Shown: positions 1 to 8,875 of the stretch, piece after piece | Position numbering within the stretch: the first letter of the stretch is position 1 | Layout of the letters: each line of letters opens with the position of its first letter | Source: Streptosporangium subroseum | GTDB lineage: Bacteria; Actinomycetota; Actinomycetes; Streptosporangiales; Streptosporangiaceae | Direction of reading: 5' to 3' | DNA: 64,000 nt | Assembly (NCBI RefSeq): GCF_900188345.1 | Contig: NZ_FZOD01000019.1 | Location: forward strand, 62,001-126,000 | Notes under the pieces: generated by a model | Seen by the model: only the letters and a program-made list of their open reading frames with translations | What the model was told of the DNA's origin: nothing | Database searches by the model: none | Translations under genes and position numbers: made by a program

Positions 1-252
1 TACGTCGAAGACATCGAAGACCCGGCCCGTGGGGAGGATCACATTCGCCTCGGGCTCGCGCTGCCACCAGTGGGTGAGCTGGGTGGGGTCGGTGGTGGCC
101 TGCATCTGCCAGGCCCGCGAGAGCGGGTGCGCGCCCGGGTCGGGACAGCCGATGCGATCGCACGAGCAGGAGCGGGAACCGCCCCGAAGCGGCCGTGCGC
201 CGGGACAGCTCGCCCAGCCCAGCGCGGCATACTCCAGAACAGAATTGATCAT
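1..252 (-). CDS. Bifunctional DNA primase/polymerase-like protein, 5' part
   Basis: Reading leftward from an ATG, 84 codons stay open to the window edge, so only the N-terminus is seen. It begins MINSVLEYAALGWASCPGA and carries a Cys-rich stretch (CSCDRIGCPDPGAHP, about residues 29-42) followed by W-x-R-x-PEANVILPTGRVFDV near the edge. This is the pattern of the N-terminal Prim-Pol domain in actinobacterial bifunctional DNA primase/polymerase proteins, many of which are chromosomal singletons of unknown role. The Cys residues could bind zinc. The start is chosen because the family signature begins directly after it; no strong ribosome binding site is seen. Family assignment is from recognised sequence only; catalytic residues lie outside the window. 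Confidence 0.7.
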   Translation of the reverse strand, partial: MINSVLEYAALGWASCPGARPLRGGSRSCSCDRIGCPDPGAHPLSRAWQMQATTDPTQLTHWWQREPEANVILPTGRVFDVFDV

Positions 253-497
253 CTGCTTTGGATGAGCATGCCGTCTACTTCGACGAACCAGCGGTACCCC
301 CACCATTGTGTCCTCCGTCATCCGCGCATCCCGCGTGCACCCGGGTGCGAAGACATATCCACATGCTGGTTAATAAGGGACGTCAAACGCCCAGGGTTCA
401 CGTCACCTGGGACACATCCGCACCGGTTCTCGCACTCTAACGCACGGACCACATAAGCAGACGGTAAACCCCCTGTTCTCAGCATGTGCCGCACATC

Positions 498-1484
498 TCA
501 CCTCAGTTTTCGAGCCACCTCCGTCGCCCAGTAGGTGAGGATCATGTCCGCTCCGGCACGGCGGATGGCAATCAGTGACTCCATGATCACTCGATCCCGG
601 TCGACCCAGCCGTTCGCCGCCGCGGCCTCGACCATCGCGTACTCCCCGCTGACCTGGTAGGCGGCCACCGGCACGTCCACCAGGTCACGCACCTGGCGCA
701 GGATGTCGAGGTAGGCCAGCGCGGGCTTGACCATCACGGCGTCGGCGCCCTCGTCGAGGTCCAGCCGGACCTCGCGCAGCGCCTCTCCAACCGGCCCCGC
801 CCCGTCCTGCTGGTAGGCGTTGCGGTCGCCGAACTGCGGCGCGCACTCGGCGGCCTCGCGGAAGGGGCCGTAGAACGCCGAGGCGTATTTGGCGGAGTAG
901 GCGAGGATCGGGATCTGCTCGAAGCCGTCGCCGTCCAGCGCCGCACGGATCGCGGCGACCTGACCGTCCATCATGCCGCTGGGCGCGATGACCTGCGATC
1001 CCGCTCGGGCCTGAGCCACCGCGGCGGCCGCGTAGCGCTCCAGGGTGGCGTCGTTGTCGACCTCGCCGCCGGGCGTCAGGATGCCGCAGTGCCCGTGGTC
1101 GGTGAACTCGTCCAGGCAGGTGTCGGTCATCACGACCAGCGTGTCACCCACGTCGGCGACGAGGTCGGCGACGGCCTGCTGGACGATCCCCTTCGGATCG
1201 TCGGCCGCCGACCCGCGACCGTCCTTCACCGCGGGGATGCCGAACAGTATCAACCCGCCGACCCCCGCCTCGGCCGCCTCGTGAGCGGCCTTGCGCAGCG
1301 AGTCGCGGGTGTGCTGGAACACCCCGGGCATCGAGCCGATCGGGCTCGGCTCGCCGATGCCCTCCTTCACGAACATGGGCAGCACCAGCTCCGCCGGGTG
1401 CAATCGGGTGCCGGCGACCATCCGGCGCATCGATGCCGTACGACGGAGTCTGCGGGGCCGTACGGCAGGGAACTGTGCGGTCAT
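498..1484 (-). CDS. hemB: Delta-aminolevulinic acid dehydratase (porphobilinogen synthase)
   Basis: Condenses two 5-aminolevulinate molecules to porphobilinogen in cytoplasmic tetrapyrrole synthesis. The 328-residue product has the usual length. The two Schiff-base lysines are visible, Lys199 in AYSAKYASAFYG and Lys253 in VMVKPALAYLD. The metal site reads DTCLDEFTDHGHCG (residues 121-134): the first and third cysteines of the zinc-type site are kept (Cys123, Cys133) but the middle one is Asp125, a mixed site. The ATG is taken because a GGGGGAGA ribosome binding site lies just upstream; an open frame continues 49 codons further but shows no family similarity. It is the last hem gene of the leftward cluster, separated from cobA/hemD by a repeat-filled gap. 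Confidence 0.95.
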   Translation of the reverse strand: MTAQFPAVRPRRLRRTASMRRMVAGTRLHPAELVLPMFVKEGIGEPSPIGSMPGVFQHTRDSLRKAAHEAAEAGVGGLILFGIPAVKDGRGSAADDPKGIVQQAVADLVADVGDTLVVMTDTCLDEFTDHGHCGILTPGGEVDNDATLERYAAAAVAQARAGSQVIAPSGMMDGQVAAIRAALDGDGFEQIPILAYSAKYASAFYGPFREAAECAPQFGDRNAYQQDGAGPVGEALREVRLDLDEGADAVMVKPALAYLDILRQVRDLVDVPVAAYQVSGEYAMVEAAAANGWVDRDRVIMESLIAIRRAGADMILTYWATEVARKLR

Positions 1485-1568
1485 GGTGTCTCCCCCTTCC
1501 CCCGGCCGGTAGGGGACTGCGGGCCGGAGGACCTCGGTGTCTGTTCCGGTGCGCCGCTTCCGAGGCGG

Positions 1569-1737
1569 CCACCGTTCGACGCGACGCGTCGCCCAACGTT
1601 GCTCCACCGCTCGACGCGGCGAGCCGTCCAACGTGCTCCACCGTTCAGTGCGGCGAGCCCTCCAATGTGCCTAACCGTTCAGTTCGAACCGTCCATCGTG
1701 GTGCACCGTCCGGCGCGACGAGCCGTCGAACGTGACT
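1569..1737. repeat. Five imperfect tandem copies of a ~34 bp unit
   Basis: Units start at 1569, 1604, 1638, 1672 and 1704. The core is CACCGTTCGACGCGGCGAGC followed by CGTCCAACGTGCT. Copies 1-3 are close, 4 and 5 more diverged. The array fills the centre of the 328-base gap between cobA/hemD and hemB; the rest of the gap shows nothing recognisable apart from the hemB ribosome binding site. No spacers separate the units, so it is not a CRISPR array. Confidence 0.8.
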
Positions 1738-1812
1738 CGCCGTCCACGGCGGCTCGTGACGTCGTGGACGCCTCGTCCGCCGCCGCCGCTCTCGGCGGCC
1801 ATCACACCAAGG

Positions 1813-3393
1813 TTACTTGGCGCGGCGCCGGGCTCCCCGCCGGGTCTGCGAGGGCCTGCGGGGAAGATCTCCGGCCGTGACCGCGGCCTGGCGCTGCTTC
1901 GCACCATACTCGGCCAGCGCGGCGGCGAGTGCGGAAGCCGATGGTTTGTCGGACATCACGTCGACGCGGAGCCCGAACTCCTCGGCCGTCTTGGCGGTCT
2001 GCGGGCCGATCACGGCGATGACCGTGACGTTGTGCGGCTTGCCCGCGATGCCCACCAGGTTGCGGACGGTGCTCGACGAGGTGAACAGCACCGCGTCGAA
2101 TCCGCCGCCCTTGATGGCCTCACGGGTCGGGGCGGGCGGCGGCGCGGCGCGGACGGTCCGGTAGGCGGTCACGTCGTCGCACTCCCAGCCGAGCTCGGTC
2201 AGCCCGGCGACCAGCGTCTCGGTCGCGATGTCGGCGCGCGGCAGCAGCACCCGGTTGATCGGGTCGAGCATCGAGTCGTACGGGGGCCACTCGGCCAGCA
2301 GGCCCTCCGACGACTGCTCGCCAGACGGCGTCAGGTCGGGCTTCACACCGAACTGCACCAGTGCCTGCGCGGTGCTCTCGCCCACGGCGGCGACCTTGAG
2401 CCCGGCGAACGCGCGGGCGTCCAGGCCGTACTCCTCGAACTTCTCGCGCACGGCCTTCACCGCGTTCGCGCTGGTGAACGCCACCCACTCGTAGCGTCCC
2501 GTGACCAGGCCCTTGATCGCCCTGTCCATCTGCTGCGGGGTGCGCGGCGGCTCGACGGAGATCGTGGGGACCTCCTCGGGCACCGCGCCGTAGGACCGCA
2601 GCTGCTCGACCAGGCTGGCCGACTGCTCCTTGGTCCTGGGCACGAGCACCCGCCAGCCGAACAGCGGCTTGGTCTCGAACCACGAGAGCCTGTCGCGCAT
2701 GGCGACGGCCTCGCCGACGACGATCAGTGCCGGCTCCGTCATCCCGGCGTGCTTGAGGTCGGGCCCCACCCTGCCGAGGGTCGTCACCACGGTGTACTGC
2801 TCGGTGGTGGTGCCCGCGCTGCTGATCGCGACGGGCGTCGAGTCGGGACGGCCCGCGGCGATCAGTGCCTTGCCGATCACGACGGCCTCGGAGATGCCGT
2901 TGTAGATGACCAGGGTGCCCTCACCGGCGGCGTAGGCGGACCAGTCGTCGATCTGGGTCGCGTCCACGACCCGGAACTCCGGCACCGACACCGCCGCGGG
3001 GATACCGGCGTAGGTGAGCACCGCCGTCGCCGGGGTCACTCCGGGAACGACCTCGAAGTCCACCTCCGCCTTGGCGCAGGCCGCGACCTCCTCGGTGATC
3101 GAGGAGAAGAACATCGGGTCACCCGGGCACAGCCGTATGACGCCGCTGCCGGCCTTGGCCGCCGCGACGATCTTCGGCGAGACGGCTCCCTCCTCCGCGG
3201 CATCGATGATCTCGACGTTCTCACGGCAGTGACGCAGCAGCGAGCCGTACGCCTCCTGGTCGAGGATGACGACGTCCGCCCTGGAGAGCAGGTCTGCGCC
3301 ACGTAACGTGAGCAGACCTTCGTCACCGGGACCCGCGCCCACGAAGGCGACAAACCCGGCCGGGCGCTCGAAAGTGGTACTTCCGGAGCTCAA
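1813..3393 (-). CDS. hemD: Fused uroporphyrinogen-III C-methyltransferase / uroporphyrinogen-III synthase
   Basis: A 526-residue fusion typical of actinomycetes. The N-terminal half (about residues 10-245) is a tetrapyrrole methylase: VGAGPGDEGLLTLRGADLL is the glycine-rich SAM loop, with CPGDPMFF and VPGVTPATAVLTYAGIP further on. The C-terminal half (about 265-500, from WRVLVPRTKEQSASLVEQL) is the HemD cyclase, which closes and inverts ring D of hydroxymethylbilane. The start is a TTG whose last bases form the TGA stop of hemC (4-base TTGA overlap), with GGGGAG upstream; this implies translational coupling to hemC. The basic tail after residue 505 is low complexity. The methylase half may feed sirohaem or cobalamin synthesis; the cyclase half feeds haem. 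Confidence 0.93.
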   Translation of the reverse strand: MSSGSTTFERPAGFVAFVGAGPGDEGLLTLRGADLLSRADVVILDQEAYGSLLRHCRENVEIIDAAEEGAVSPKIVAAAKAGSGVIRLCPGDPMFFSSITEEVAACAKAEVDFEVVPGVTPATAVLTYAGIPAAVSVPEFRVVDATQIDDWSAYAAGEGTLVIYNGISEAVVIGKALIAAGRPDSTPVAISSAGTTTEQYTVVTTLGRVGPDLKHAGMTEPALIVVGEAVAMRDRLSWFETKPLFGWRVLVPRTKEQSASLVEQLRSYGAVPEEVPTISVEPPRTPQQMDRAIKGLVTGRYEWVAFTSANAVKAVREKFEEYGLDARAFAGLKVAAVGESTAQALVQFGVKPDLTPSGEQSSEGLLAEWPPYDSMLDPINRVLLPRADIATETLVAGLTELGWECDDVTAYRTVRAAPPPAPTREAIKGGGFDAVLFTSSSTVRNLVGIAGKPHNVTVIAVIGPQTAKTAEEFGLRVDVMSDKPSASALAAALAEYGAKQRQAAVTAGDLPRRPSQTRRGARRRAK

Positions 3394-4310
3394 TGTGCTC
3401 GCTCCCCTATCAACGTGCCAGCCCCTTCGGCGATCATCTCGGCCGCGAGGTCGCGGCCCAGATCCATGGGCGCCGAACAGGTCCCGGCGGTGGACTTGCG
3501 CACCGCACGCTTGCCGTCGACGGCGACGACAGCGGCGGTCAGAATCAATTCTTGCCCGTGATCGGCCGAGTACGCACCCACCGGAGCCGCGCACCCCGCT
3601 TCCAGGGCGTTGAGCACCGCGCGCTCGGCGGTCACCGCGGCGCGGGTCCTGGCGTCGTCGAGCACGCTCAGAAGGTCGATGAGGTCGGCCCTGTCGGACC
3701 TGCACTCCACGGCCAGCGCGCCCTGCCCGGGGGCGGGGAGCATCTCCTCCACCTCGAAAATCTGGGAGATCTCGGCCTCACGGCCCAGTCGTCCGAGCCC
3801 GGCGGCCGCCAGCACGACGCCCTGCAGCTCACCGGAGGTGACCTTGCCGATCCGGGTGTCCGCGTTACCGCGGATGGAGACGTATTCCAGGTCGGGGCGG
3901 AGCACGCGGAGCTGGGCGATCCTGCGCGGGGAGCCCGTGCCGACCTTCGCGCCGGACGGCAGGTCGGCCAGCTTCGCCGTACTGATCAGGGCGTCCCTGG
4001 GGTCGTCGCGCGGCGGGATCGCCGCGATGACCACGCGCGGGTCCTGCGTGGTGGGCAGGTCCTTCAGCGAGTGGACCGCGAAGTCGATCTCGCCCTCGAT
4101 CAGCTTGTCGCGCAGCGCGCTGACGAAGACGCCCGTCCCGCCGAGTTGCGTGAGGTCCGCCTTGGTCACATCGCCGAAGGTGGTGACGCCGACGAGCTCG
4201 ACGGCCCGGCCGGTCAGCTCGGTGAGGCGGGCGGCGACCAGACCCGACTGGGTCCTCGCCATCAGGCTCCGCCTCGTGCCCAACCTGAGCGGAGGAGAAA
4301 CGCTGTTCAC
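3390..4310 (-). CDS. hemC: Porphobilinogen deaminase (hydroxymethylbilane synthase)
   Basis: Polymerises four porphobilinogens to hydroxymethylbilane. 306 residues, normal length. LRLGTRRSLMARTQS opens the first domain; HSLKDLPT and the dipyrromethane-cofactor cysteine in LEAGCAAPVGAYS (about residue 240) are present. Its ATG overlaps the hemA stop by 4 bases and its own stop overlaps the next start, so hemA-hemC-hemD are translationally coupled and must share one transcript read from the rex promoter region. Confidence 0.96.
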   Translation of the reverse strand: MNSVSPPLRLGTRRSLMARTQSGLVAARLTELTGRAVELVGVTTFGDVTKADLTQLGGTGVFVSALRDKLIEGEIDFAVHSLKDLPTTQDPRVVIAAIPPRDDPRDALISTAKLADLPSGAKVGTGSPRRIAQLRVLRPDLEYVSIRGNADTRIGKVTSGELQGVVLAAAGLGRLGREAEISQIFEVEEMLPAPGQGALAVECRSDRADLIDLLSVLDDARTRAAVTAERAVLNALEAGCAAPVGAYSADHGQELILTAAVVAVDGKRAVRKSTAGTCSAPMDLGRDLAAEMIAEGAGTLIGERAH

Positions 4311-5629
4311 AGGCCCGCCTCTCTCTTGCTCGGCTTGGTGTCGACCGTCTCGACGCGTCTCACCGCGTCTGGCACCTTCGGATCCAGGTTGAACAGCTCA
4401 CGCAGTGCTTCCGCATAATGATCGCCTGCTGGGGACTCCGCGAGCTGCTTGACACGCACAGTGGGCTCATGGAGCAGTTTGTCGACCACGCGCCTGACGG
4501 TCTGGGTGACCTCGTCCCGGACGCGCCCGTCGATCTCGGGAACGCGTGAGACGAGCCGCCCCAGCTCCGCCTCGACCACCTGCGCCGCCTTGCTCCGCAG
4601 CGCGACCACCGTGGGGGTCACGCGGGCCGCGCGCTCGGCCGACAGGTAGGCGGAGACCTCGTCGGCGACGATCCCGCGCACCGCGGTGACCGCCTCGGCG
4701 AGCCCGCCGTCGTCGGTGGCGGCGACGATCGCGCCGTCCTGCATCGACTCCAGGTTGATGAGGGTCACGCCCGGGAGCCGCCGTACGGCGGGGTCCACGT
4801 CATGCGGCAGGGCGAGGTCCAGCAGGAACATCGCCCTGGGCGTCAGCATGTCGGGGGTGATGACCACGTCGGTGGCGCCGGTGCAGGAGATGACCAGGTC
4901 GGCCTCGGCCAGCTCCGCCGTCAGATCGCCGAACTCGGCGGCCCGGCCGCCGACCGTCTGCGCCAGCCGTACGGCGCGGTCGTGGGTCCGGTTGATCACC
5001 ACGATGTCGGTGACGCCGGTCCGCTGCAGGGTCGCGGCCGTCAGGGCGCTCATCGAGCCCGCGCCGACCACCAGGGCCCGCTTGCCCTGGATCGGGCCGA
5101 GGGCGCGTTCGGCGAGGGTGAGCCCCACGCCGACCAGCGAGGCGCCCGCCCGGTCGATGCCGGTCTCGGTGTGGGAGCGCTTGCCCACCCGCAGTGACTG
5201 CTGGACGAGCTCGTTGAGCGTCGAGCCGACCGTGCCCTCTTCCTGGGCGAGCCTGAGCGCCGAACGCACCTGGCCGAGGATCTGCCCCTCGCCCACGACC
5301 ATCGAGTCCAGGCCGGAACCGACCGAGAACAGGTGCTCGACGGCCCGGTCCTCGTAGTGCACGTAGAGATGACTCGCGAGCTGCTCCATGGGGACACCCG
5401 AATGGGTGCTGAGCAGCTGTGACACGCCGGTCACCGCGGCGTGGAACCGATCCACCTCGGCGTAGATCTCGACCCTGTTGCAGGACGAGACGACCATGGC
5501 CTCGGCGACGTGGTCGTCCTGCTGAACGTCGTGGAGCAACTTCACCAGCGCGTCACCGGAGACGGACACGCGCTCCAGCAGGGCCACCGGAGCCGTCCGG
5601 TGGCTCAGACCGACGACGAGAACGCTCAT
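4307..5629 (-). CDS. hemA: Glutamyl-tRNA reductase
   Basis: First committed step of the C5 route: reduces glutamyl-tRNA to glutamate-1-semialdehyde with NADPH. 440 residues. The nucleophile is Cys50 in VVSSCNRVEIYAE; VGEGQILGQVR and the Rossmann segment ALVVGAGSMSALTAATL follow. A GGGGGAGGG ribosome binding site precedes the ATG. It lies 115 bases downstream of rex in the same direction. Start with MSVLVVGLSHRTAPVALLER is the usual family start. Confidence 0.96.
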   Translation of the reverse strand: MSVLVVGLSHRTAPVALLERVSVSGDALVKLLHDVQQDDHVAEAMVVSSCNRVEIYAEVDRFHAAVTGVSQLLSTHSGVPMEQLASHLYVHYEDRAVEHLFSVGSGLDSMVVGEGQILGQVRSALRLAQEEGTVGSTLNELVQQSLRVGKRSHTETGIDRAGASLVGVGLTLAERALGPIQGKRALVVGAGSMSALTAATLQRTGVTDIVVINRTHDRAVRLAQTVGGRAAEFGDLTAELAEADLVISCTGATDVVITPDMLTPRAMFLLDLALPHDVDPAVRRLPGVTLINLESMQDGAIVAATDDGGLAEAVTAVRGIVADEVSAYLSAERAARVTPTVVALRSKAAQVVEAELGRLVSRVPEIDGRVRDEVTQTVRRVVDKLLHEPTVRVKQLAESPAGDHYAEALRELFNLDPKVPDAVRRVETVDTKPSKREAGL

Positions 5630-5744
5630 CGGCCCTCCCCCGCTCTCCGTGAACGAATGTGGTCTCTCATGCCTGCCGTGCCGGAGACTCCGACGATGTG
5701 GGAGATGCTGTGTTCACGTCCACCGGCTCGCTCGCCGTACTCGT

Positions 5745-6452
5745 TCACAAGTCCACCGCCTCGGGCCACTCCTCGGCCATCGCGGGCCCCCCAGTCATTC
5801 GATCCGTTTTGCGCTGCTCGTGGAACGCAAGGATCTGCAATTCAATTGATAGGTCGACTTTACGGATATCGACGCCTTCAGGCACGGCAAGTACGACAGG
5901 AGCGAAGTTCAGGATGCTGGTGACCCCCACGGCGATGACCCGCTCGGCCACCTGCTGTGCCGCCGCCGCCGGTGTCGCGAGCACCACGATCGACACTCCC
6001 CGCCGCCTGATCACGGCTTCCAGCTCGTCGATGTGCTCCACATTCAATCCCGCTATGTGGTCGCCCACCACTTCGGGGTCGGCGTCGAGGAGCGCCGCGA
6101 CCCGGAATCCGCGGGAGACGAACCCGCCGTAGTTGGCGAGCGCACGCCCGAGGTTACCCACTCCGACGATGGCCACGGCCCAGTCCTGGGTCAGGCCCAG
6201 CTCGCGGGAGATCTGGTAGACGAGGTATTCGACGTCGTAGCCGACCCCGCGGGTGCCGTAGGAACCCAGATGGGAGAGGTCTTTGCGGAGTTTCGCCGAG
6301 TTGACGCCCGCGGCGACGGCGAGGTCTTCGGAGCTCACTGTCGCCAGCCCCCGTTCAGCCATGCCGTTCAGGGCTCGCAGATAGAGCGGCAGCCGGGCGA
6401 CGGTCGCCTCGGGTATGCCACGTTCGCGAGCTTGGGACAGACGGCGAATCAC
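5745..6452 (-). CDS. rex: Redox-sensing transcriptional repressor Rex
   Basis: Dimeric repressor that senses the NADH/NAD+ ratio. 235 residues. The N-terminal winged helix (about 1-80) contains NSAKLRKDLSHLGSYGTRGVGY; the C-terminal Rossmann domain starts with AIVGVGNLGRALANY (about residue 95) and ends with the swapped helix KVDLSIELQILAFHEQR. The GTG start is supported by GGAG nine bases upstream. A near-consensus Rex operator lies 89 bases before the start, so rex and the hem genes behind it are probably under Rex autoregulation, as known for S. coelicolor rex-hemACD. High NADH should relieve repression. Confidence 0.95.
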   Translation of the reverse strand: MIRRLSQARERGIPEATVARLPLYLRALNGMAERGLATVSSEDLAVAAGVNSAKLRKDLSHLGSYGTRGVGYDVEYLVYQISRELGLTQDWAVAIVGVGNLGRALANYGGFVSRGFRVAALLDADPEVVGDHIAGLNVEHIDELEAVIRRRGVSIVVLATPAAAAQQVAERVIAVGVTSILNFAPVVLAVPEGVDIRKVDLSIELQILAFHEQRKTDRMTGGPAMAEEWPEAVDL

Positions 6453-6771
6453 GTGCCGAAGCTCCAGGGGGACAGGCGTCCGGCGCGACCCGGACGCGAC
6501 GGATGACGAGGTGAGGCCACTGACATCCAGGTTAGTCCCTTTGTGAACCGATGCACAAAGTGAGTATGCACAACATCGGTGGCGATGCCCGTCGAGGCGC
6601 AGACCGGATCTTGATGGAGATCCCGGTCAGGTTCTCCATTCCTCCGCTGGTCAGGACGTCGGCCGATGGGCCGGCGCGCCACCTGTCACCGGTGGCCTCC
6701 CCGTTCTCCTCGGTTCGGGTCACGGCCCCGGATCGCCGGTCCGGCCCCGGGATTCGGCTACCGTGGCGGTC
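6453..6771. other. Divergent promoter region between rex and the glutaredoxin-like gene
   Basis: A 319-base gap between divergent genes. It holds the Rex operator, the rex ribosome binding site and, at its right end, a TACCGT hexamer that suits a leaderless start for the rightward gene. No further gene or RNA structure was recognised. Confidence 0.6.
6541..6558. promoter_or_regulatory. Rex operator (ROP)
   Basis: TTGTGAACCGATGCACAA. The published Streptomyces ROP consensus is TGTGAAC-N3-TTCACA; this site differs only by G for T in the right half. It sits upstream of rex, the gene for its own regulator. Confidence 0.85.
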
Positions 6772-7020
6772 ATGTCACCGCGAGACCATCGCATCACATT
6801 GCTCGGCAAACCCGGCTGCCACCTGTGCGACGACGCCCGGGCGGTGGTCGAGCGGGTCGCCATGGAGCTTGGCGTCCCCTGGGACGAACGCGACATCACC
6901 GCCTCCGAGGACGACCAGGCCGCCTACGGGGAGATGATCCCGGTCACCCTGATCGACGGCGTCCAGCACGACTTCTGGCGCGTGGACGAGAATCGTCTGC
7001 GCGCCGCGCTCAACGCCTGA
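6772..7020 (+). CDS. Glutaredoxin-family (thioredoxin-fold) protein
   Basis: Small cytoplasmic protein of 82 residues beginning MSPRDHRITLLGKPGCHLCDDA. The CHLC motif is a CxxC redox pair and IPVTLIDG supplies the cis-proline of the fold. The family (DUF836-like glutaredoxins) is predicted to reduce disulphides; the substrate is unknown. The ATG is preferred to a GTG three codons earlier because TACCGT ends 7 bases before it, as in leaderless transcripts. Divergent from rex, so it may also respond to the Rex operator. Its last 11 bases overlap the 3' end of the opposing gene. Confidence 0.85.
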   Translation: MSPRDHRITLLGKPGCHLCDDARAVVERVAMELGVPWDERDITASEDDQAAYGEMIPVTLIDGVQHDFWRVDENRLRAALNA

Positions 7021-8875
7021 AGACCGTCGGGAGCGGCACCACCTTGGCGGCGTTCACATCGAGCTCGATCACGTTGGTGGCGAGCACCATGGTCTGCCGC
7101 TCCCTGACAAAACGCTCCACGTGGGGCTGGCGCTGGTGCTCGGTGTAGGCGACCTCGTCGCGATAGAGCTCGTAGACGATGCGCTGGAGCGGCGCCGACT
7201 TCACCGAGTGGCAGGCGTAGATCAGCGTGTCGGGCTCGGCGCCGCGGACGGCCTCGACCGTCTCCTCGGCCAGCCGGTTGAACATCTCGCCGGTGCCGTC
7301 GATCAGGGTGAACACCGTCAGCATGCCGAAGATGCTGGGTGAGATCCGGCCGGAACCACCCGGCTGCTCGATCATTCCCCCCGGGCCCGGATACATCGCA
7401 CCGGTGGAGGGCACGCCGCCGTATCCCTGCTCGGCGACCTGGCCGTAACCGCGAGAACCGCGTCCCTGTCCCTGCTCGGCGCCCTGACCGTACCCTCGGG
7501 AACCGGCGTAACCGGGCGGACCGCCGAGCCCCTGCTCCGCGGCGGGATCGTAGACGGGTGCGCCGCCGAAGGCCTGGTCGGCGGGCATGGGCTGGAGGCT
7601 GCCTGGCCGTCCGCCGGACGGGTCGGGCATGGCGAACTCGCCGGTGGCGGGCCCCACGGGCCTGCCGAACTCGCCGGTGCCCGGTCCGGCCGGTCTGCCG
7701 TACTCGCCGGTGCCCGGTCTGGCCGGTCTGCCGTACTCGCCGGTGCCCGGCCCCGCGGGCCTGCCCGCGGAGGGGCTCGCCGGCATGCCGAACTCGTTGA
7801 GCGGGACGTTGTACTCACCGGTCGCGGGGTCGGCGGACGGCATGCCGAACTGGCCGGTCGTGGGGGGGCGCTGGGTGAAGTCGTTGCCGGCGGAGGGGCC
7901 GGGAGGCGTGTCGCCGAGCGGCATGCCGTACTCGCCCGCCATGAACATCCCGGTGGCGGGACCGCCGAACCTGTCGCCGGGCGGAGGCTGCTGCTGCATC
8001 CGCGCCGCGTAGTCGACGTCCTGCTCGCCCGCGCGATACTCGGCGACCAGGTCGCCGAGGCCGGAGCGGCTGGAGGACTCCTCCGGCAGGAGGCGGCGGC
8101 CCGCGACCTGTACGTCCCGGGCCGGCTGATCGGGGGTCTGGCGGCGGGAGACCGGAGGCCGGGTCTCCCAGTCGTCCCCGTCCTCATCCTCGTCTTCGTC
8201 CTCGTAGGGCGCGAGCGGGCGGAGAACGGCGTACCAGACGGCGGCGGCTGTCACGCAGAGTAAAAGCGCGCCGAACATTCCGGGCACTTTAAAACTTACG
8301 GATCCGACGAGGGCGAGGCCCGTGGGAGCGAGCACCAGCAAGGCGTGCATGTTGTCGGCGTCGTAGTCGTCACCACCGCGCCAGCGCACGACCGCGAGCA
8401 CGAGGCCGGCCAGCAGGCCGATCCCGACCACCGCATGGACCGCGAAGAGCAGATAGGACGGCGGCAGGCCCCAGTGAAGGCTCGCGGTCGGAAGCTCCTT
8501 GGTGAAGGACTTCTCCGCCAGGAGCGGATCGACCATCATGATCACCGCGGCGATGAGGGTGAAGGCCACCCCCAGAAGCCAGGAGGCGAACCTGGCCGCA
8601 GACTTCCGTGCCAGCAGCTGAACGACCCCGACGGCCAGCCACATGGGGGCCAGCAGAGATCCGGTCAGCTGGTAAATGCGGAATGTTGCCGGTCCGAATG
8701 CAAGCAGGTAACCAGCGGCGATTACCCCGAGTGACACGAAGAGCGACGCCGTTGTGACACTCCAGGCGATCAGCCAACCCTTGGGCTCACTACGGAGCCT
8801 GGCGATGAGAGCGACGGTGGCGATGGCTGCGAGCAGTGCACCGGCGAGGGCGATGACAGCGACGAGGACTTCCAT
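7010..8875 (-). CDS. Seven-helix membrane protein with repeat linker and C-terminal monooxygenase-type (ABM) domain
   Basis: About 621 residues in three parts. Residues 1-215 hold seven hydrophobic segments. An acidic run (DEDEDEDGDD) follows, then about 270 residues of Gly/Pro-rich sequence with a repeated P-x-TGE-(Y/F)-x-x-P unit (for example PGTGEYGRPA). The last ~105 residues (FTLIDGTGEMFNRLAEET to the end, with DTLIYACHSVK and EVAYTEHQRQPHVERF) look like an antibiotic-biosynthesis-monooxygenase (ABM) ferredoxin-like domain. The start MEVLVAV has TTGGAG five bases before it; an ATG eight codons upstream with AGGGGGT is the alternative. The domain may face the cytoplasm and act on quinones, but no function is established. 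It is divergent from bldN. Confidence 0.75.
   Translation of the reverse strand: MEVLVAVIALAGALLAAIATVALIARLRSEPKGWLIAWSVTTASLFVSLGVIAAGYLLAFGPATFRIYQLTGSLLAPMWLAVGVVQLLARKSAARFASWLLGVAFTLIAAVIMMVDPLLAEKSFTKELPTASLHWGLPPSYLLFAVHAVVGIGLLAGLVLAVVRWRGGDDYDADNMHALLVLAPTGLALVGSVSFKVPGMFGALLLCVTAAAVWYAVLRPLAPYEDEDEDEDGDDWETRPPVSRRQTPDQPARDVQVAGRRLLPEESSSRSGLGDLVAEYRAGEQDVDYAARMQQQPPPGDRFGGPATGMFMAGEYGMPLGDTPPGPSAGNDFTQRPPTTGQFGMPSADPATGEYNVPLNEFGMPASPSAGRPAGPGTGEYGRPARPGTGEYGRPAGPGTGEFGRPVGPATGEFAMPDPSGGRPGSLQPMPADQAFGGAPVYDPAAEQGLGGPPGYAGSRGYGQGAEQGQGRGSRGYGQVAEQGYGGVPSTGAMYPGPGGMIEQPGGSGRISPSIFGMLTVFTLIDGTGEMFNRLAEETVEAVRGAEPDTLIYACHSVKSAPLQRIVYELYRDEVAYTEHQRQPHVERFVRERQTMVLATNVIELDVNAAKVVPLPTVFRR

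Noticed and set aside
1732..3306. A 524-codon frame antisense to cobA/hemD
   Set aside because: Arg/Gly/Asp-rich shadow of a clear gene; no domain and no ribosome binding site of note.
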